DNA of 54,317 nucleotides, taken from assembly GCA_021200315.1 (NCBI GenBank), contig JAJQGU010000069.1, positions 18,063-72,379 on the forward strand, given 5' to 3'. The notes below the pieces were generated by a model that was not told the DNA's origin, did no database searches, and saw nothing but the letters and a program-made list of their open reading frames with translations. Every line of letters begins with the position of its first letter. Position 1 is the stretch's first letter. The position numbers and the translations under genes were made by a program. The DNA is from Akkermansiaceae bacterium (GTDB lineage Bacteria; Verrucomicrobiota; Verrucomicrobiia; Verrucomicrobiales; Akkermansiaceae). Of this stretch, positions 9,401-19,500 are shown piece by piece.

Positions 9401-12374
9401 CGGCCGCCCACTGCACTTCGAAGGGTGCGCCCCGCGGAATCCAGTCTGTGTTTCCCCCGGCTTTGACGGCCAGCAGATAGGGCCATGGAGAGATCAGACG
9501 GGTGGATTTTGTGCGTACGGAGCGTCCCCCTCCCGCTTCGAACGCCTCGGCCACGGCAGTCAACGTGTAGGTGGAGCCTTCGTATTTTTCAAGATGGAGC
9601 GGGAAGGCGGCGCGCCCGTCTCCATCGGTGGAGAGCTCGCCGGCGTCAAAGGAGAGACTGCCGCTGTATTCTTCGAGCTCTTTTGCCGAGTCGGCATGAA
9701 AAGCCCATCCATTCCAGCCGGGCAGGGATGCGGCGCCCATGTCCAGCTGAAGGCCGAGCTTCACGGAACAGCTGCGGGCGGGCGTGCCGTAAAGATTCTG
9801 CACTTGCACGGCGTAGGAGGCGTTTTCGGGGGAGAGCCACCCCGTGCCCTCGCCGATGAACTGCCCCGAGATCTTGATGCGGTCAGGCTCGAAATCGCGC
9901 ACGATGAAAGAGGCCGAGCCCAGATGCCGGGGTCTGTCTCCGGGGATGCCGACGTGTACCTGGTATTCCCCGGGAACGGCCTCGGCAGGGATTTTGAAAT
10001 CGATCGAGGAGAGGCCGCCTTCGCCGACCCGGCCGGCTTCTTTCTCCACCATTTTGAATCGGGGGTTCTGCAGATTAATGGTCAGGGGCATGCCGTCGAG
10101 ATTCTGTCCCCAGTCGTTCCGCTTGACGAGAATGGCCGCGTGCACCGTCTCGCCCGGACGGTAGACGCCGCGTTCCGTGAAGACGAACGCCGCGGCGCTG
10201 CTCATGTCCCTCGTTTCCAATCCCCAGACGTCGGTATGCCCGTAATTCGTTTTCCGTATTCTGGTGAGTGGGAGAAAGGCGAAATCCCTGCCGCGGCGGG
10301 CGACTATGCATACGGGCTCCCGCTCGCCCCATGCCAGAGGATCGGGGTCGAAGCGCACATGCCCCGCCGCATCGGCCGCCGCCGCAGACAGCGTATCGCC
10401 GTTGCGGCCGATCAGCGAGTATTCGGCGTCAGAGACGGGCGAGCCGTCCTTCAGGGAGAGCGCCCAGACATCTCTGCCTTCGTCGTAGGTCTTCTTGACA
10501 ATCAATCCAATATCGGTGAGCATCAACAGGCGGGAATGGGAATGCCCCGTCCGGATCCTTTTCCAGCCGCCTTGATGGTACATGTAGAGGCGGCCGTTGT
10601 AATCCTCCGTGCGCCGCAGATCCACGACGTCGCCTTCCTTGGGGGCGGCAATCCGTTCCAGATTCTTCTGATCCTGGCCGTCCCTTACAAGACCTGGCTC
10701 CAAGTCGTCCAGTTTGTCAATGCTCTCGAGCTTCAGCACGAAAACGCCCCGATCGCCTGCGCCGCCATCCATTTCCTTCAGAAAGTCGTTGAGATCGAGA
10801 GCGGTTTTTACGTCTTCGCTCGGGCGGGACGCGGTGAGATCAAAAACGCGGCGCACCGAGTGGGTGATGTCGCTGAAGGGTCTCATGTCCAAATCCGCTT
10901 CGTTCCCTGAGTCAGGGACTGAAAAGGATTTCCAATTCTTGGCCAGCAGCCAAGGCAGATGCCGCTCGGATGTGCGGCTCACGGTCACCAGAAGCCGGCC
11001 TACATTGCGCGTAGTGACGCGCAGTTTGCGCTCTCCGCTGAATTGCAGGATACTGCCCCTTCCTGCCACCGTGATCTTCGAAGGGTAGTCCGCCTGGTCG
11101 ATGGTGCGGTATTCGTCCTCTCTCTGCTCGATGCCGCCCAAACCGGGAAACCCCTTCGGCACTTTTACCATGAGAGACGGGTTCTGCTCCGAGTCGCTTT
11201 CGTAAGTGTAGGCGAGCGAGGACGTCGGGCGCCGGGCGTCCTCGGCGTCCCAGGCGGGCTCGAGTTTGAGCGGCTTTCCCTTGTCCCACTGCTCTTGCGC
11301 GTTCTTGGTGCGGAGAGCGGCGGGGATCTCCCGCAGTTCGGGCAGAGACTGCACGTCGGCAGGGCGCACTAATGAGGTCATTTCGAGGGAAAGAATTCGT
11401 CGGGGCGTGCCCGTGTCTGGCTGGGTGGCGATCTCTGCCGAGGCGCCAGCCAGGTGCAGTATGTTATACTTGTCGGGAACGCGCAGGCGAAGAACCTCTT
11501 CATCGGCCGGAAGCCGCCCGCCGGAGAGAGAGGACAGCCGGTCATGGAGACGCAGTACGGCCACGTCGCGTTTCTCCCCCGCGCGAACGGGCGCCGACCG
11601 GAAGAAAAACTCCATGGGAGACTTGCCTGCGCTCCATTCCAGCGGGGGCGCGGGATCCGCCCCGAATGCCTCTTCGGGCGATTGTTCCATCCATTCGAGC
11701 GATGAGTTCCCCGCCAGTTCGTCCAGAGAGACGGGGTGAGAGAAGACAAGCCGTCCGGTGATGCGGTGCCGGCCTTCTTCCTTCACATCGGCCGAGAAGC
11801 GTATGCTTTTCTCCGTGACGTGGAAGGCAGGCGTCTTCCATGAGAGTTCAGGATTGATCAGACGGGCTTCCGGGGCGGGCAGGGCGCCGAGTTTCAGGCG
11901 GTATTTCGTGCCCGGCTGCCAGTCCTTTTCCGGTGTGAAGAGGAGTTTGTCGGTGGCGGCCCATTTCCAGGTGCCGGGCGCCGCCGGGCGCAGGGAAATA
12001 TCCATATCCGCTCCATGTCCCACGTGGCGCACTGTGGCGGCTCCCCGCGAAAATTGAAGGACGAGCGGCTGAAAGGAGAGTTTGCCTTTTTTCTGGTCAA
12101 ATTGAGGGAGCCCCGGCTCGAGCAGTTTGGCCTGCACGTCGTGAATGGGGGCTTCTCCGTCGAGGCGGGTGCGGTGAGCCTCGCTCCATTCGAGGTATTT
12201 GCGTACGCCTGAGGCCATGGCGCACAATATGACGAGGGAGCCGGCCAAGATCCATTTGTGCCTCAGGAGAGCCTTCAGCCACGGAGGCGCTTCATAGCGG
12301 ATTTTGCCGAAAACGCTGTACAGCAGTCGGCGGCATCGGGGAAACCGGGGAGCGGGCGATGGATCGGTGCTCAT
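6471..12374 (-). CDS. Bacterial alpha-2-macroglobulin (YfhM-type) with intact thioester motif
   Basis: A 1967-residue protein with a cytoplasmic N-terminus of about 40 residues, one transmembrane anchor near residues 42-60 and a very long periplasmic part. Macroglobulin domains are indicated by GVYRPGETVHAAILVK and repeated beta-rich segments. The alpha-2-macroglobulin core region is at VVFWSGSIEADEQPRTLVWP. The thioester motif CTEQ is at about residues 1518-1521 (Cys codon 7821-7823), inside the complement-like alpha/alpha toroid. Such proteins trap proteases that reach the periplasm by covalent capture through the Cys-Gln thioester. E. coli YfhM is a lipoprotein, but here a membrane-spanning anchor replaces the lipobox. 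It heads the pbpC operon. Confidence 0.93.
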   Translation of the reverse strand: MSTDPSPAPRFPRCRRLLYSVFGKIRYEAPPWLKALLRHKWILAGSLVILCAMASGVRKYLEWSEAHRTRLDGEAPIHDVQAKLLEPGLPQFDQKKGKLSFQPLVLQFSRGAATVRHVGHGADMDISLRPAAPGTWKWAATDKLLFTPEKDWQPGTKYRLKLGALPAPEARLINPELSWKTPAFHVTEKSIRFSADVKEEGRHRITGRLVFSHPVSLDELAGNSSLEWMEQSPEEAFGADPAPPLEWSAGKSPMEFFFRSAPVRAGEKRDVAVLRLHDRLSSLSGGRLPADEEVLRLRVPDKYNILHLAGASAEIATQPDTGTPRRILSLEMTSLVRPADVQSLPELREIPAALRTKNAQEQWDKGKPLKLEPAWDAEDARRPTSSLAYTYESDSEQNPSLMVKVPKGFPGLGGIEQREDEYRTIDQADYPSKITVAGRGSILQFSGERKLRVTTRNVGRLLVTVSRTSERHLPWLLAKNWKSFSVPDSGNEADLDMRPFSDITHSVRRVFDLTASRPSEDVKTALDLNDFLKEMDGGAGDRGVFVLKLESIDKLDDLEPGLVRDGQDQKNLERIAAPKEGDVVDLRRTEDYNGRLYMYHQGGWKRIRTGHSHSRLLMLTDIGLIVKKTYDEGRDVWALSLKDGSPVSDAEYSLIGRNGDTLSAAAADAAGHVRFDPDPLAWGEREPVCIVARRGRDFAFLPLTRIRKTNYGHTDVWGLETRDMSSAAAFVFTERGVYRPGETVHAAILVKRNDWGQNLDGMPLTINLQNPRFKMVEKEAGRVGEGGLSSIDFKIPAEAVPGEYQVHVGIPGDRPRHLGSASFIVRDFEPDRIKISGQFIGEGTGWLSPENASYAVQVQNLYGTPARSCSVKLGLQLDMGAASLPGWNGWAFHADSAKELEEYSGSLSFDAGELSTDGDGRAAFPLHLEKYEGSTYTLTAVAEAFEAGGGRSVRTKSTRLISPWPYLLAVKAGGNTDWIPRGAPFEVQWAAVGSDLRPQAVEGLFWELEQKKERVVLSKDGGGNFQYEAVTRWEKVSDRKTPLPLRAGANPFSLPTDKAGSFRLVVSDGEGHVKSRLSYTVTGEGGDPAAVERDSEIRLSTQKEVYKPGDVVEIAVDAPFAGSGLATLEREKVWAAAPFRTETPKAVVSLRIPENAEGTLYAAVCYLRAPDSPDVYRNPFARAAAAIEVRRPERSNAISLEVPGKAESGRGLAVTYRTAQPCRLILYGVDEGILQFTGYRLPDPKKRLMAKRRLDVDTTQWLSLVLPEYHSLIRDSLFGGGNDALSEAEAGGTPINPFARVHERSVVFWSGSIEADEQPRTLVWPLPDYFSGTLRVMAVAVNDRSLGNAEAKVLVQAPIILTPTAPAVLSPGDETTVNLNVVNMLGTSGAEDIEVTAEASPNGPSVEPARQTVSLVREEDANLQWRVKAPARPGACTVTFTARAAGREIRRSAAISVRPASPRETRVTSGSARKSPQEIPIRRDMLAEGRVRRITASASPSALLGGLSAYMESYPHECTEQMASRAIVAAVLERLQGKDDPSLARRAETVCREADAILENRQSLDGDFGAWSPRCPSPELNLHVAGYFLLLGEKYSPRAIRLKKALQRFVRENGLDLSQASMTAEAVYLLARMNVSESALLTALRDALEQDKGNNWRQTATGMYIAAAGKLMKMGKEADALALSCLEAGKKAKASATARSPYAGEADIDALKRLTLLFEHFPELSGNQNPGDLQPILAPLKRDLFNTWDAAYVALAINAYEKMAGNSATFTAETLSSGGWHTLRKGVRTLSEPLPDDAEAVRIKVSSPRADQTTFFQLLEAGYDARPETGERRNGLEISREYLDDAGNPVTSIPLGKAFTVRIRVRNLTGEPLRDIAVTDLLPGSCEAALGTLKPGMAMVAGVDFVSVSEDRNMFYLDLPDGGMREFSYKLKAVNPGIYTVPPIMAEHMYKRYLKGISGAGAITVEP

Positions 12375-12407
12375 GAAAGGTATATTCGGAACTGTGGCGT
12401 TTTATGA

Positions 12408-12439
12408 AATATACTTCCCGCCGCCTCCCATTCTGTCAA
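12408..12439 (-). promoter_or_regulatory. Possible promoter of yfhM-pbpC
   Basis: On the minus strand a perfect TTGACA (12434-12439) is followed after 20 bases by TATATT (12408-12413). The spacing is longer than the usual 17, so it may be weak or activator-dependent. The ATG of the macroglobulin gene is about 33 bases downstream. Confidence 0.35.
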
Positions 12440-12584
12440 GAAGGAAACGTCTTTCCGGAGAGATTTTCGGGATGCGCGGGAGAGCCTTGTCTTGGATGAC
12501 AGGAAGTATTCGTGCTTCGTTTCGTCCTCCGGTCTCTCCGGTGCCGCCGCCGCGGCTCTTCCGTGGAAGAAACCGGGAATTTGC

Positions 12585-12613
12585 TTGACAAAGGCATCTT
12601 TCATCTTTAAAAT
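12585..12613 (+). promoter_or_regulatory. Consensus sigma-70-type promoter of nusA-infB-rbfA
   Basis: TTGACA at 12585-12590, a 17-base spacer and TAAAAT at 12608-12613. Transcription would begin near 12620, giving a leader of about 90 bases before the nusA ATG. This is the best promoter match in the backbone. The gap 12440-12584 between the divergent promoters shows nothing else. Confidence 0.7.
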
Positions 12614-12641
12614 CGATGCCGTACATAGTCCCTTGATATGG

Positions 12642-12667
12642 AAGGGGCGGGTTCAGGCCCGCTCCTT
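12642..12667 (+). promoter_or_regulatory. Stable hairpin in the nusA leader
   Basis: AAGGGGCGGG pairs with CCCGCTCCTT over 10 bp (one G-T pair) around the loop TTCAGG, followed by TCTTT. It sits inside the transcribed leader about 45 bases before the nusA start. It resembles a terminator with a weak T-tract, so it could act as an attenuator through which NusA controls its own synthesis. That function is inference. Confidence 0.45.
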
Positions 12668-12712
12668 TCTTTGATAGGAGCGGCCACAACCAACAGCACT
12701 TTCAATAAAACG

Positions 12713-13987
12713 ATGACATCGGACATTTCCGCACTGATCGACTATTACGTTCGCGAGAAGGAACTTTCCCCCGAACGGGTTCTGCATGCTCTTCAGACAT
12801 CATTCCTGACGGCTTTCCGGAAGATGGTGCCGGGAGCCGAGCGCATAGCGAGCGTGCGTGCGGACATCAATCCCCAGAAGGGAACGGTGCGCATGCGGGC
12901 GGATATGAAAATCGTGCCGGACGGCGAAGTGCAGGACGCCTACAATGAAGTTCCCCTGAGCACGGCCCGAAAGCTCAGGGAGGACGCACAGCCGGGCGAG
13001 TCGATTACCGTCAACGTCACTCCGAAGGATTTCGGACGCATCGCCGTGCAGACGGCGCGCCAGACCATGCAGCAGAGTATTCGCAAAGCCGAGCAGGAAA
13101 TGCTGGCCGATGCTTTCCGCGACCGGGTGGGCGAGGTGGTGACGGGCACCGTGCGCCGTTTCGACAAGGGCGACGTCATTGTGGAGGTCGGAAAATTTGA
13201 GGGCGTCGTCCCCGCTCGCCAGCGCATTCCCGGCGAGGACTATGCGCCGAATGACAAAATGCGCTTTTATATATGCGAGGTGCGCGATGGCGCGCGGGGC
13301 GTGGAGCTGATCCTTTCCCGCAGCCATCCGAATTTGGTTCGCCGTCTGTTTGAGTCGGAAGTGATTGAGATTGCTGATCATACAGTGGAAATCAGGCATA
13401 TTGTGCGGGAACCCGGCTACCGGACGAAGATGGTGGTTTCCAGCGACTTCCCGAATGTGGATCCCATCGGCGCCTGCGTGGGCATGCGCGGAGTTCGCGT
13501 GAAGAATATCGTCAATGAGCTTAATCGGGAGAAGATCGACATTCTTGAATGGACTGACGACAAGGCGTCCCTGGTGCGTCAGTCGCTTTCGCCGATCGAG
13601 CCCCGCAGCGTCACCGTCGAGGAAGAGAAGCGCATTGTCAGAGTGGTGGTGGACGACGACAGGGAAGCCGCCAAGGCCAAGGGCCGCCGCGGACAAAACG
13701 TACGGTTGACCGCCCGCCTCATTTCTTCTCCGGACGAGCGCTGGGACGTCGTCGTTTCCGCCTATAACCCGAAGGAGGAAATCGGCTTGCAGACCGGGGA
13801 AGGCGCCCGGCAGCTCAGCGAACGGCTCGGCATTCCCTTGGACATGGCGGAGAAACTGGTCTCCAGCGGCTTCACGACGTTGGATGTCATCACCAACTAT
13901 GCAGGCGCGGATGATCTCGTCGCCGCTCTCGGCGTGTCCGAAGAAGAAGCCGAAGCGATCATCGCCAAGGCTAAATCCCTCGATTAA
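12713..13987 (+). CDS. nusA: Transcription termination/antitermination factor NusA
   Basis: NusA binds RNA polymerase and nascent RNA and modulates pausing, termination and antitermination. From the ATG at 12713 the protein has 424 residues. The N-terminal polymerase-binding domain is at about 1-130 and the S1 domain at about 135-205 (VTGTVRRFDKGDVIVEVGKFEGVVP). KH1 and KH2 follow, with GMRGVRVKNIVNELN near 260 and the second KH GXXG as GRRGQNVRLTARLI near 325. A short helix-hairpin-helix tail ends the protein. An upstream in-frame ATG at 12638 would add 25 residues unlike NusA and would lie in the leader hairpin, so it is rejected. rimP, which precedes nusA in most bacteria, is absent. infB follows 42 bases downstream. 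Confidence 0.95.
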   Translation: MTSDISALIDYYVREKELSPERVLHALQTSFLTAFRKMVPGAERIASVRADINPQKGTVRMRADMKIVPDGEVQDAYNEVPLSTARKLREDAQPGESITVNVTPKDFGRIAVQTARQTMQQSIRKAEQEMLADAFRDRVGEVVTGTVRRFDKGDVIVEVGKFEGVVPARQRIPGEDYAPNDKMRFYICEVRDGARGVELILSRSHPNLVRRLFESEVIEIADHTVEIRHIVREPGYRTKMVVSSDFPNVDPIGACVGMRGVRVKNIVNELNREKIDILEWTDDKASLVRQSLSPIEPRSVTVEEEKRIVRVVVDDDREAAKAKGRRGQNVRLTARLISSPDERWDVVVSAYNPKEEIGLQTGEGARQLSERLGIPLDMAEKLVSSGFTTLDVITNYAGADDLVAALGVSEEEAEAIIAKAKSLD

Positions 13988-14029
13988 CCCGCGAACCGGC
14001 GCGAATACCGGCAACCCTTATTCTTCATC

Positions 14030-16108
14030 ATGACTCTTCCAGAACAGCATCCCCGCCGCAAAGAAGCGCTCGATCTGATCGGCGCCGCCCGGCACAAGAA
14101 AGCTCCCCAGCCTGCCGGCAATGCCTCCGCGCAACAGCCGGAGCCGCCGCAGCCCGCCCCGGCTCCCAGGAAGGCCGTGCGTTCCCAGCGGCCGGAGGTG
14201 CTGGATCTGCTGACGCCTAAAAAGAAGCAGGCTCCTAAGCCCGCCGATCCAAAAGAAAATTCCGCCGTCCCCGCCGTTCCGGCGCCTCTGCCGAAGATTG
14301 AAGCGCCTCTCCCTGTAGACCCCGTTTCCCGGACGCTCAATGTAAAGGGGCCCGTTTCCGTGGCCGAATTGGCGGGGCTGATGGGGCTGAAGCCGTTCAA
14401 GCTCATTGCTGATCTGCTGCCCATGGGCGTTTACGCCAGTCCCGCGACTTCGATTGATACCGAGCAGATTGCCGCGCTCTGCGAGAAGCATGGGTTTATT
14501 TACGAGCGCGTCAAGCGGGAGAAGGGCGCGGGGGTGAAGGCTCCCGTCGCGGATGTGGTGGAACCGCCGCCCGTGTTGATGGAAGATCTTCCGGAGGAAA
14601 AGCTCAGGCTCCGCACGCCGATAGTCACTGTAATGGGGCATGTCGACCACGGCAAGACCAGCCTTCTGGACTACATTCGCCGTGCTCACGTCGTCTCCGC
14701 CGAAGCGGGAGGGATTACACAGCATATCGGCGCCTATACTGTCGAGTATGAAGGGAAGAGCATTACGTTTATCGATACGCCGGGTCATGCCATTTTCACG
14801 GAAATGCGCGCACGGGGCGCCGACGTGACGGACATTGTGGTGCTTGTGGTGGCTGCGAACGACGGCATCATGCCCCAGACGCGGGAGGCCATTACTCATG
14901 CCAAGGCGGCGGGCAAGACGATTATCGTGGCGGTGAACAAGTGCGATCTGCCCTCGGCCGATCCGATGCGCGTGCGGACGCAGCTGATGGAGGAGGGGCT
15001 TGTACCCACCGACTTCGGCGGCGATGTGGAGTGCGTCAACATCTCGGCAGCCACGGGCGAGGGGATCCCCGAGTTTCTCGAACTTCTCAATCTGCAGGCC
15101 GAAGTGCTCGAACTGAAGGCCGATCCCAAGGGCAACTGCCGCGCCACGATCATTGAAGCGCGCGTGGAGCAGGGGCGGGGCAGTTCGGCTACCGTCATTG
15201 TGCAGACGGGAACGCTCAAGGTGGGCATGCCGTTCATATGCGGTCCCTTTGCCGGCAAGGTGCGCACGATGTTCGACGATCGGGGCAGGGCGATCAAGCG
15301 GGTATTGCCGGGCATGCCCGCCGAAGTAGTCGGTTTTATGGAGACGCCCAACGTGGGCGACGAGCTGGTGGAGATGGAATCCGAAAGAGCGGCCAAGAAG
15401 CTTTCCGGAGAGCGGCTTGAGGAATTGCGCGTTTCCCGCCTGGCTCAGCCGCGCCGGGCGCGCATGGAAGACATTCTCATGGGGCTCGGCGATCAGAAGG
15501 CTCAGCTCAAGCTCTACCTCAAGGGCGATGTGCAGGGATCCGTGGAGGCGATCAAGAGAGCCATTCTCAATATTGAGTCCGACAAGGTGGAATGCGTCTT
15601 CATCGGCGCCGCCGTCGGCCCTATTGCCGAGTCGGACGTCCTGCTGGCCTCTTCATCGGACGCCGTGATCTTGGGCTTCAATGTGAAAGTGGAGTCGAAC
15701 GCCGTGAAGATGCTCAAGCGCGAAGGCATCCAAGTCAAGATTTATTCGATTGTCTACGAACTGATTGACCAGGTGCGCGACGCCATGCTCGGGCTGCTTG
15801 AGCCCGAAACGCGCGAGACGCTTCTCGGGCATGCGGAAGTGAAGCAGGTCTTCAAGCTCAACAAGGGCAAGGCCGCCGGCTGTGCGGTGACGGACGGCAA
15901 AATGCACCGCAGCTCTGAAGCGCGCGTCTTGCGCGACGGGCAAGTCGTCTTCGACGGCAGAATGTCTACCCTGCGCCGTTTCCAGGACGAGGTGGAGGAG
16001 GTGAAGGCCGGGCTGGAGTGCGGCATTCGCTTGGCGGACTATAACGATTATGAAGAAGGTGACGTGATCGAGTGCTATACTCTTGAAAAGGTCAGGCAAA
16101 CCTTGTAA
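14030..16108 (+). CDS. infB: Translation initiation factor IF-2
   Basis: IF-2 is the GTPase that places initiator fMet-tRNA on the 30S subunit and promotes subunit joining. The 692-residue protein begins with about 95 residues of Pro/Ala/Lys-rich linker, shorter than in enterobacteria. The IF2_N helical domain follows near residues 100-160. The G domain has G1 GHVDHGKTS near 203, G3 DTPGHAIF near 247, G4 NKCD near 301 and G5 SAATGEG near 337. Two beta-barrel domains and the IF2 C-domains complete it. It is in the conserved nusA-infB-rbfA order. No Shine-Dalgarno sequence is seen before the ATG. Confidence 0.97.
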   Translation: MTLPEQHPRRKEALDLIGAARHKKAPQPAGNASAQQPEPPQPAPAPRKAVRSQRPEVLDLLTPKKKQAPKPADPKENSAVPAVPAPLPKIEAPLPVDPVSRTLNVKGPVSVAELAGLMGLKPFKLIADLLPMGVYASPATSIDTEQIAALCEKHGFIYERVKREKGAGVKAPVADVVEPPPVLMEDLPEEKLRLRTPIVTVMGHVDHGKTSLLDYIRRAHVVSAEAGGITQHIGAYTVEYEGKSITFIDTPGHAIFTEMRARGADVTDIVVLVVAANDGIMPQTREAITHAKAAGKTIIVAVNKCDLPSADPMRVRTQLMEEGLVPTDFGGDVECVNISAATGEGIPEFLELLNLQAEVLELKADPKGNCRATIIEARVEQGRGSSATVIVQTGTLKVGMPFICGPFAGKVRTMFDDRGRAIKRVLPGMPAEVVGFMETPNVGDELVEMESERAAKKLSGERLEELRVSRLAQPRRARMEDILMGLGDQKAQLKLYLKGDVQGSVEAIKRAILNIESDKVECVFIGAAVGPIAESDVLLASSSDAVILGFNVKVESNAVKMLKREGIQVKIYSIVYELIDQVRDAMLGLLEPETRETLLGHAEVKQVFKLNKGKAAGCAVTDGKMHRSSEARVLRDGQVVFDGRMSTLRRFQDEVEEVKAGLECGIRLADYNDYEEGDVIECYTLEKVRQTL

Positions 16109-16119
16109 TCTTCTCGGCA

Positions 16120-16151
16120 GCGGGTTCCCCGGTTCAGAACGGGGGAGCCGC
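16120..16151 (+). terminator. Hairpin between infB and rbfA
   Basis: GCGGGTTCCCCG and CGGGGGAGCCGC form a roughly 12-bp stem with one G-G mismatch and one T-G pair, around an eight-base loop. There is no T-tract after it, so it is more likely an RNA processing or stability element inside the operon than a full terminator. Confidence 0.4.
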
Positions 16152-16170
16152 GTTTATCCTCCCTACCGCC

Positions 16171-16554
16171 ATGAGTACACGCCGCTTGGATAAGATCAAC
16201 GAATTGCTCCGCAGAGAGATCAGCGCCGTCATTCAGCGCAGGTTCGAGTGGCCGGGCACTATTCTTTCCGTTCTGGAAGTCGAGGTCACACAGGATCTCA
16301 AGGAAGGGAAAGTGTGGCTCGGCGTCGTGGGGCGCATGTCGCCCTCGCAGGTGGTTGAGAAGCTCAACAAAAGCAGGGGTGTGATCCAGTCCTTGATCGC
16401 CGGGCGGGTGGTTCTGCGCTCGACCCCGCGCCTGACTTTTAAATTTGACGCGTCTGCGCGAAGGGGCGTCGATCTGGTCAATCTGCTGGACGACATCGAA
16501 AAAAATCTTCCGAAGGCTCGAACTGCGCAGGATGATGCGGAAGGCTCCCGGTAA
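16171..16554 (+). CDS. rbfA: 30S ribosome-binding factor RbfA
   Basis: A 127-residue KH-fold protein that helps mature the 5' end of 16S rRNA in the 30S subunit. Family features are RLDKINELLRREISAVI at the N-terminus, LSVLEVEVTQDLKEGKVWLGV in the central strands, and TPRLTFKFDASARRGVDLVNLLD near the end. The length is typical. It follows infB as in most bacteria and is followed 24 bases later by the AsmA-like gene, likely in the same transcript. Confidence 0.93.
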   Translation: MSTRRLDKINELLRREISAVIQRRFEWPGTILSVLEVEVTQDLKEGKVWLGVVGRMSPSQVVEKLNKSRGVIQSLIAGRVVLRSTPRLTFKFDASARRGVDLVNLLDDIEKNLPKARTAQDDAEGSR

Positions 16555-16578
16555 CGGTTCTCTTCTCCGTTTGGAACG

Positions 16579-19500
16579 ATGGCTCACCGGGCGTTCATGC
16601 GATGGTTTCGCGGGTTGCTGCCCACGCTGACTCTGCTTGTTCTTGCGCTTTGTGCCGCGCTTGTCGTGTGGTTGGATACCGCAGGGCTGCCGTCTGCCGC
16701 CTGTCGTGCCCTGGAGCGGGAGCTGGCGCGGAACGGCGTTCCCGTTTCCGTGGCGCGCATTCGGGTAGGCGTTCTTTCCGGATTGACGCTCAAGATCGAC
16801 GATCTGCAGGTGCGCGCGCTCATCGACGGGAGCGAGCGGACGATCTGCCGGGCGGAATCCGTCCGGGTGAACTTCTCTCTCATCCGTCTTTTGCAGGGTG
16901 AGCGGGATTTGAACCATGTACAGATACAAGACGGAGAAATCGACTTTCCCGCAGCGGCGGACAATGCGCGGGCACTGCATGTGGATAATATTCAGCTCGA
17001 GGCATCTCTCAATGACGCCGGGATTGTTTTGATCGAAGAGGCGCGCTTTACGGCTCAGGGAATGCCTTTTTCCCTGGAGGGGGGCTTCGATGCGCGGCGT
17101 CTCCTTGCCTTCTCCGGTAAAGGCGCTTCCTCCGGCGAGTTCCAAGACATGGTGAATGCCGGCCGTGAACACGTGAGCCGGGCACTGACGGTGTTCGGGC
17201 GCTTTACCTGGCTCGACAGGGAACAGCCGCCCGTCTGGCACATTACCCTGTCGCAGAGCGAGAGCCTTTCGCTGGGCGTGAGGCTGGAACTTGACGCAAA
17301 ATTGGTGCAATACGGGCAAATACTGGCTTCAGACATCGATTTGCAGACCTATTTCAACGGCAAGGAAATTCTGATCGAGCGATTGAATGTGCAGACGGCG
17401 TCTCCGAGAGGTTCGTTTCGGCTTCAAGGCCACTGTGATCTTGTAACGGGTTCCTCGGCGCTGAAGCTCGACAGCATCAACGTCGATCTGCTGCATTACG
17501 CGGAGCTGCTGGGCGGGCGCGCTCTGCTGCCCTCCTGCGTTGACCTGAAATCCCTGCCTTCTTTGAATCTTGAAGCGGCCTGTGAAGTTGACTTCAGCCA
17601 GAGGAGCGTCACGAACATCAAACTGCTTGGCCAGGCGAAAGTGGACGCATTTCAGGTGGGCGCACATCAGATGAATGGCGCTTCGATGAATTTTTCATAT
17701 CAAGGCGCATATAAAGACAAAGAAGATCGCTTCTATCTCGACAGCCTTCAGGTCCGGGCACCGCAGGGCACGATGACCGCGTCCGTCCTGCGGGAGGGCG
17801 GGATCGTGCGCACCAGACTGGACAGCGAATGGCCCCCCGAGTTGATTCTCGGGCTGGCCGGCGCCTTGTCCAACCGCGTTTTGGAGATTCCTCAGGGTAT
17901 TGAAATCATTGGAAATATGGAGCTCAATGCCGAGGCGGAGCTCGATTTCAGCCGTGGTTGGGAGCTCCCGCCCTCGTCCGTTGCTCTGCATCTTCTGAAG
18001 TGGAGTTTCGATGAGATCGGTTATAAGGGGGTGAAACTCGGCGGTGTGAATCTGGCGGGCGAAGCCTCCGCCGATGGAAGTTCCTTCCGGGATTGGACTG
18101 CCGCCGGAGATTGGCTTTCCCAATGGCGGGAGTTGTCATTGGGGTTTGATCTCAAGTTGTTTCAGCAGGCCTCCCTGGGAATTTCCCCATTGCGGACTTT
18201 TTCTCTCAATGGGGAGGCGGAAAGCTTTTCCTGCCGCGGGGAGCCCTTGGGTTCGCTGACGCTTTCTCTGGAAGGGAATCCGGAGGCCGGATCCGGCCAT
18301 GGGGGGCTGAATCTCCGTGGAGAAGATGGGCGGGGCGAGTTGACTGCCCGGGCGGATCTGAAGGATCGCGTGCTCACTTGTACATTGGATTCGGCGTATT
18401 CGCCGCAGTTTTTTCAACGGGCCTGCGGCCGGGAAGTCCAATTCCTGGAAGGACTAACTCTTCCCGAAACGTCGGATCTGCACGCGGCGGTCGAGCTTTC
18501 CCTGTCCGAAGAAGACCTGAACTCATCCCCTCTCTTCGCCATTTTGCGGCATGCGGAAGTGGACGCCGTCCTTTCCGACATGGCGTATCATGGCGAACCC
18601 ATTACGGAGTTTCGCTGCAAAGGCAGAATCGGCCCGTCCGACGAGGGAAAGGACGCGGTTTTTTCCCTGAGCGAACTGAGTTTGAGCAATGGGAGCGGCA
18701 GCGTCAATCTGAACAAAGTCGAAGGCGCTGTATTCGGGAAGACGTCCATTGAGGGCTCGAGCACGATGCGCGCCGATTCCTTCGCGCGGATGATTCAGGA
18801 CGCCGAGGTGCAGAGGGTTGTCAATGAGTATTTCGAATTCAATGAAAAAAGCGCTGTCAAAGTCACCTCGTTTAAAGCGGAGATGGATACGCTGGATCCG
18901 CAGAATAGCTTTGCGCTCAGGGGGAATGTGGAGCTTTCCGAGCTCCGTTTCCGAGGCGCGGACGTTCAGAAGGCGACGGCGGGAATCGAAGTCGCCCACG
19001 GGGATGTTCAGAAAGAGCCGGCGAAAACCCGGGTCGATGCTTCCAGCAGGATTCTTTTGAAGAAGCCGAAGATCATCTATGACAACAGGGCGTGGCTGGC
19101 TTCGAAAAAAATTCAGGGGGACAAGACGAGCGTTCTGAACGCCGATTACGTTCTCTTCAATTTGAAGGAGAACACTATAGAGGTTCAAAATATCGCCGGG
19201 GAGGTCTACATGCCGTACTCGCTGCGCATGTTCACACCCGCCGGGGCGCGCGCCCTTTCCGAGTTCCATTTCCTGAAGCCCGTTTTCGTTTCGGGCTGGG
19301 GCACGTATCCGCTGAGCGACGACATGAGCCGGATGCGCAGTTCGCTCGAATTCTCTACAAAAGGTGAAGTACATTATCCTCTGTTCGGCACGACGCTCGA
19401 GCTGAAGCCGCTTGGCGGGGGAAAAATCAGCGGGAGAGTGGACATCACCCCGAAATGGGTGAATGTAGCGCAGCTTTCGGCGGAGTGCTGGCGTGGGAAA

